DNA of 64,000 bases from Cellulophaga sp. Hel_I_12 (lineage in GTDB: Bacteria; Bacteroidota; Bacteroidia; Flavobacteriales; Flavobacteriaceae): positions 1,178,001-1,242,000 of the forward strand of contig NZ_JUHB01000001.1 in the NCBI RefSeq assembly GCF_000799565.1, read 5' to 3'. This document shows positions 63,922-64,000 of the stretch, piece by piece. The translations under genes and the position numbers were made by a program. How positions within the stretch are numbered: the stretch's first letter is position 1; each line of letters begins with the position of its first letter. Under the pieces are notes generated by a model. It ran no database searches, had not been told where the DNA came from, and worked only from the letters and a program-made list of their open reading frames with translations.

Positions 63922-64000
63922 TGCTTCAATCTCTACTTAATTTTATAAATGAAGGAAATCTTTATTATGGTTTAGAAATAGTTGAACACAATACGAAGAT
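63921..64000 (+). CDS. Start of a further gene of the gsp-like operon (3' end outside the window)
   Basis: The ATG at 63921 shares its A with the secretin stop codon (TAATG), and the frame stays open to the end of the window (26 codons, MLQSLLNFINEGNLYYGLEI onward). A GLEI segment near the start recalls GspL/PilM-type actin-like proteins, which would fit this position. The stretch is too short to decide. Confidence 0.5.
   Translation, partial: MLQSLLNFINEGNLYYGLEIVEHNTK

Overview
The window is chromosomal DNA from a member of the Bacteroidota, most likely a marine Flavobacteriaceae. Several things point there: low GC content, a SusC/SusD pair, a type IX secretion (gliding-associated) C-terminal domain, PspC/DUF2807 proteins, flavobacterial-type RHS proteins, lipoprotein signals of the form S-C or A-C, and almost no Shine-Dalgarno sequences. 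I saw no rRNA, tRNA or CRISPR array.

Region 1 (1-21316) is ordinary chromosome. It holds the end of a PspC-family envelope gene and a DUF2807 lipoprotein, then a dipeptide epimerase paired with an AONS-like PLP enzyme. Facing these is an orphan SusC/SusD importer. Next come thioredoxin reductase and a formylglycine-generating-enzyme-like lipoprotein that keeps both catalytic cysteines. An operon of an exported dikinase-like protein and a class A beta-lactamase-fold protein follows. After it come a second beta-lactamase-fold protein with an ATP/ADP-carrier-HEAT fusion, and a serine/threonine dehydratase.

Region 2 (21317-28947) starts with two adjacent decayed genes (a lipoprotein and a MORN-repeat protein). 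It continues with a molybdenum sulfite dehydrogenase, a membrane cytochrome c, a two-domain rhodanese lipoprotein, a fatty-acid-hydroxylase-like membrane enzyme and a FadL-type porin. The divergent promoter region of this cluster carries two pairs of palindromes in a nearly symmetric arrangement.

Region 3 (28948-38911) looks like a degraded mobile island. It has an XRE regulator, a HEPN-like protein with a small partner, 1.3 kb of non-coding DNA with iteron-like repeats and three tandem large hairpins, and an IS110-family element with one nonsense codon and a candidate bridge RNA. It also has Crp/Fnr, DUF4406 and NudK-type genes and two unknown proteins. No integrase is visible.

Region 4 (38912-64000) is the most unusual part: a type II secretion / type IV pilus-like machine in two operons. 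The leftward operon encodes a GspF-like platform protein, two prepilin-like proteins, a GspK-like protein with a polymer-like beta domain, a GspC/PilP-like protein, two lipoproteins and a large protein with a type IX sorting domain. The rightward operon encodes a response regulator, a GspG-like pilin, a short prepilin peptidase, the GspE ATPase, the GspD secretin and the start of another gene. Between them lies a leftward RHS operon: two very large exported YD-repeat proteins, a small lipocalin-like protein and a terminal lipoprotein. All pilin-like proteins carry alanine instead of glycine before the predicted cleavage site. I infer that the operons work together, but this is not proven by sequence.
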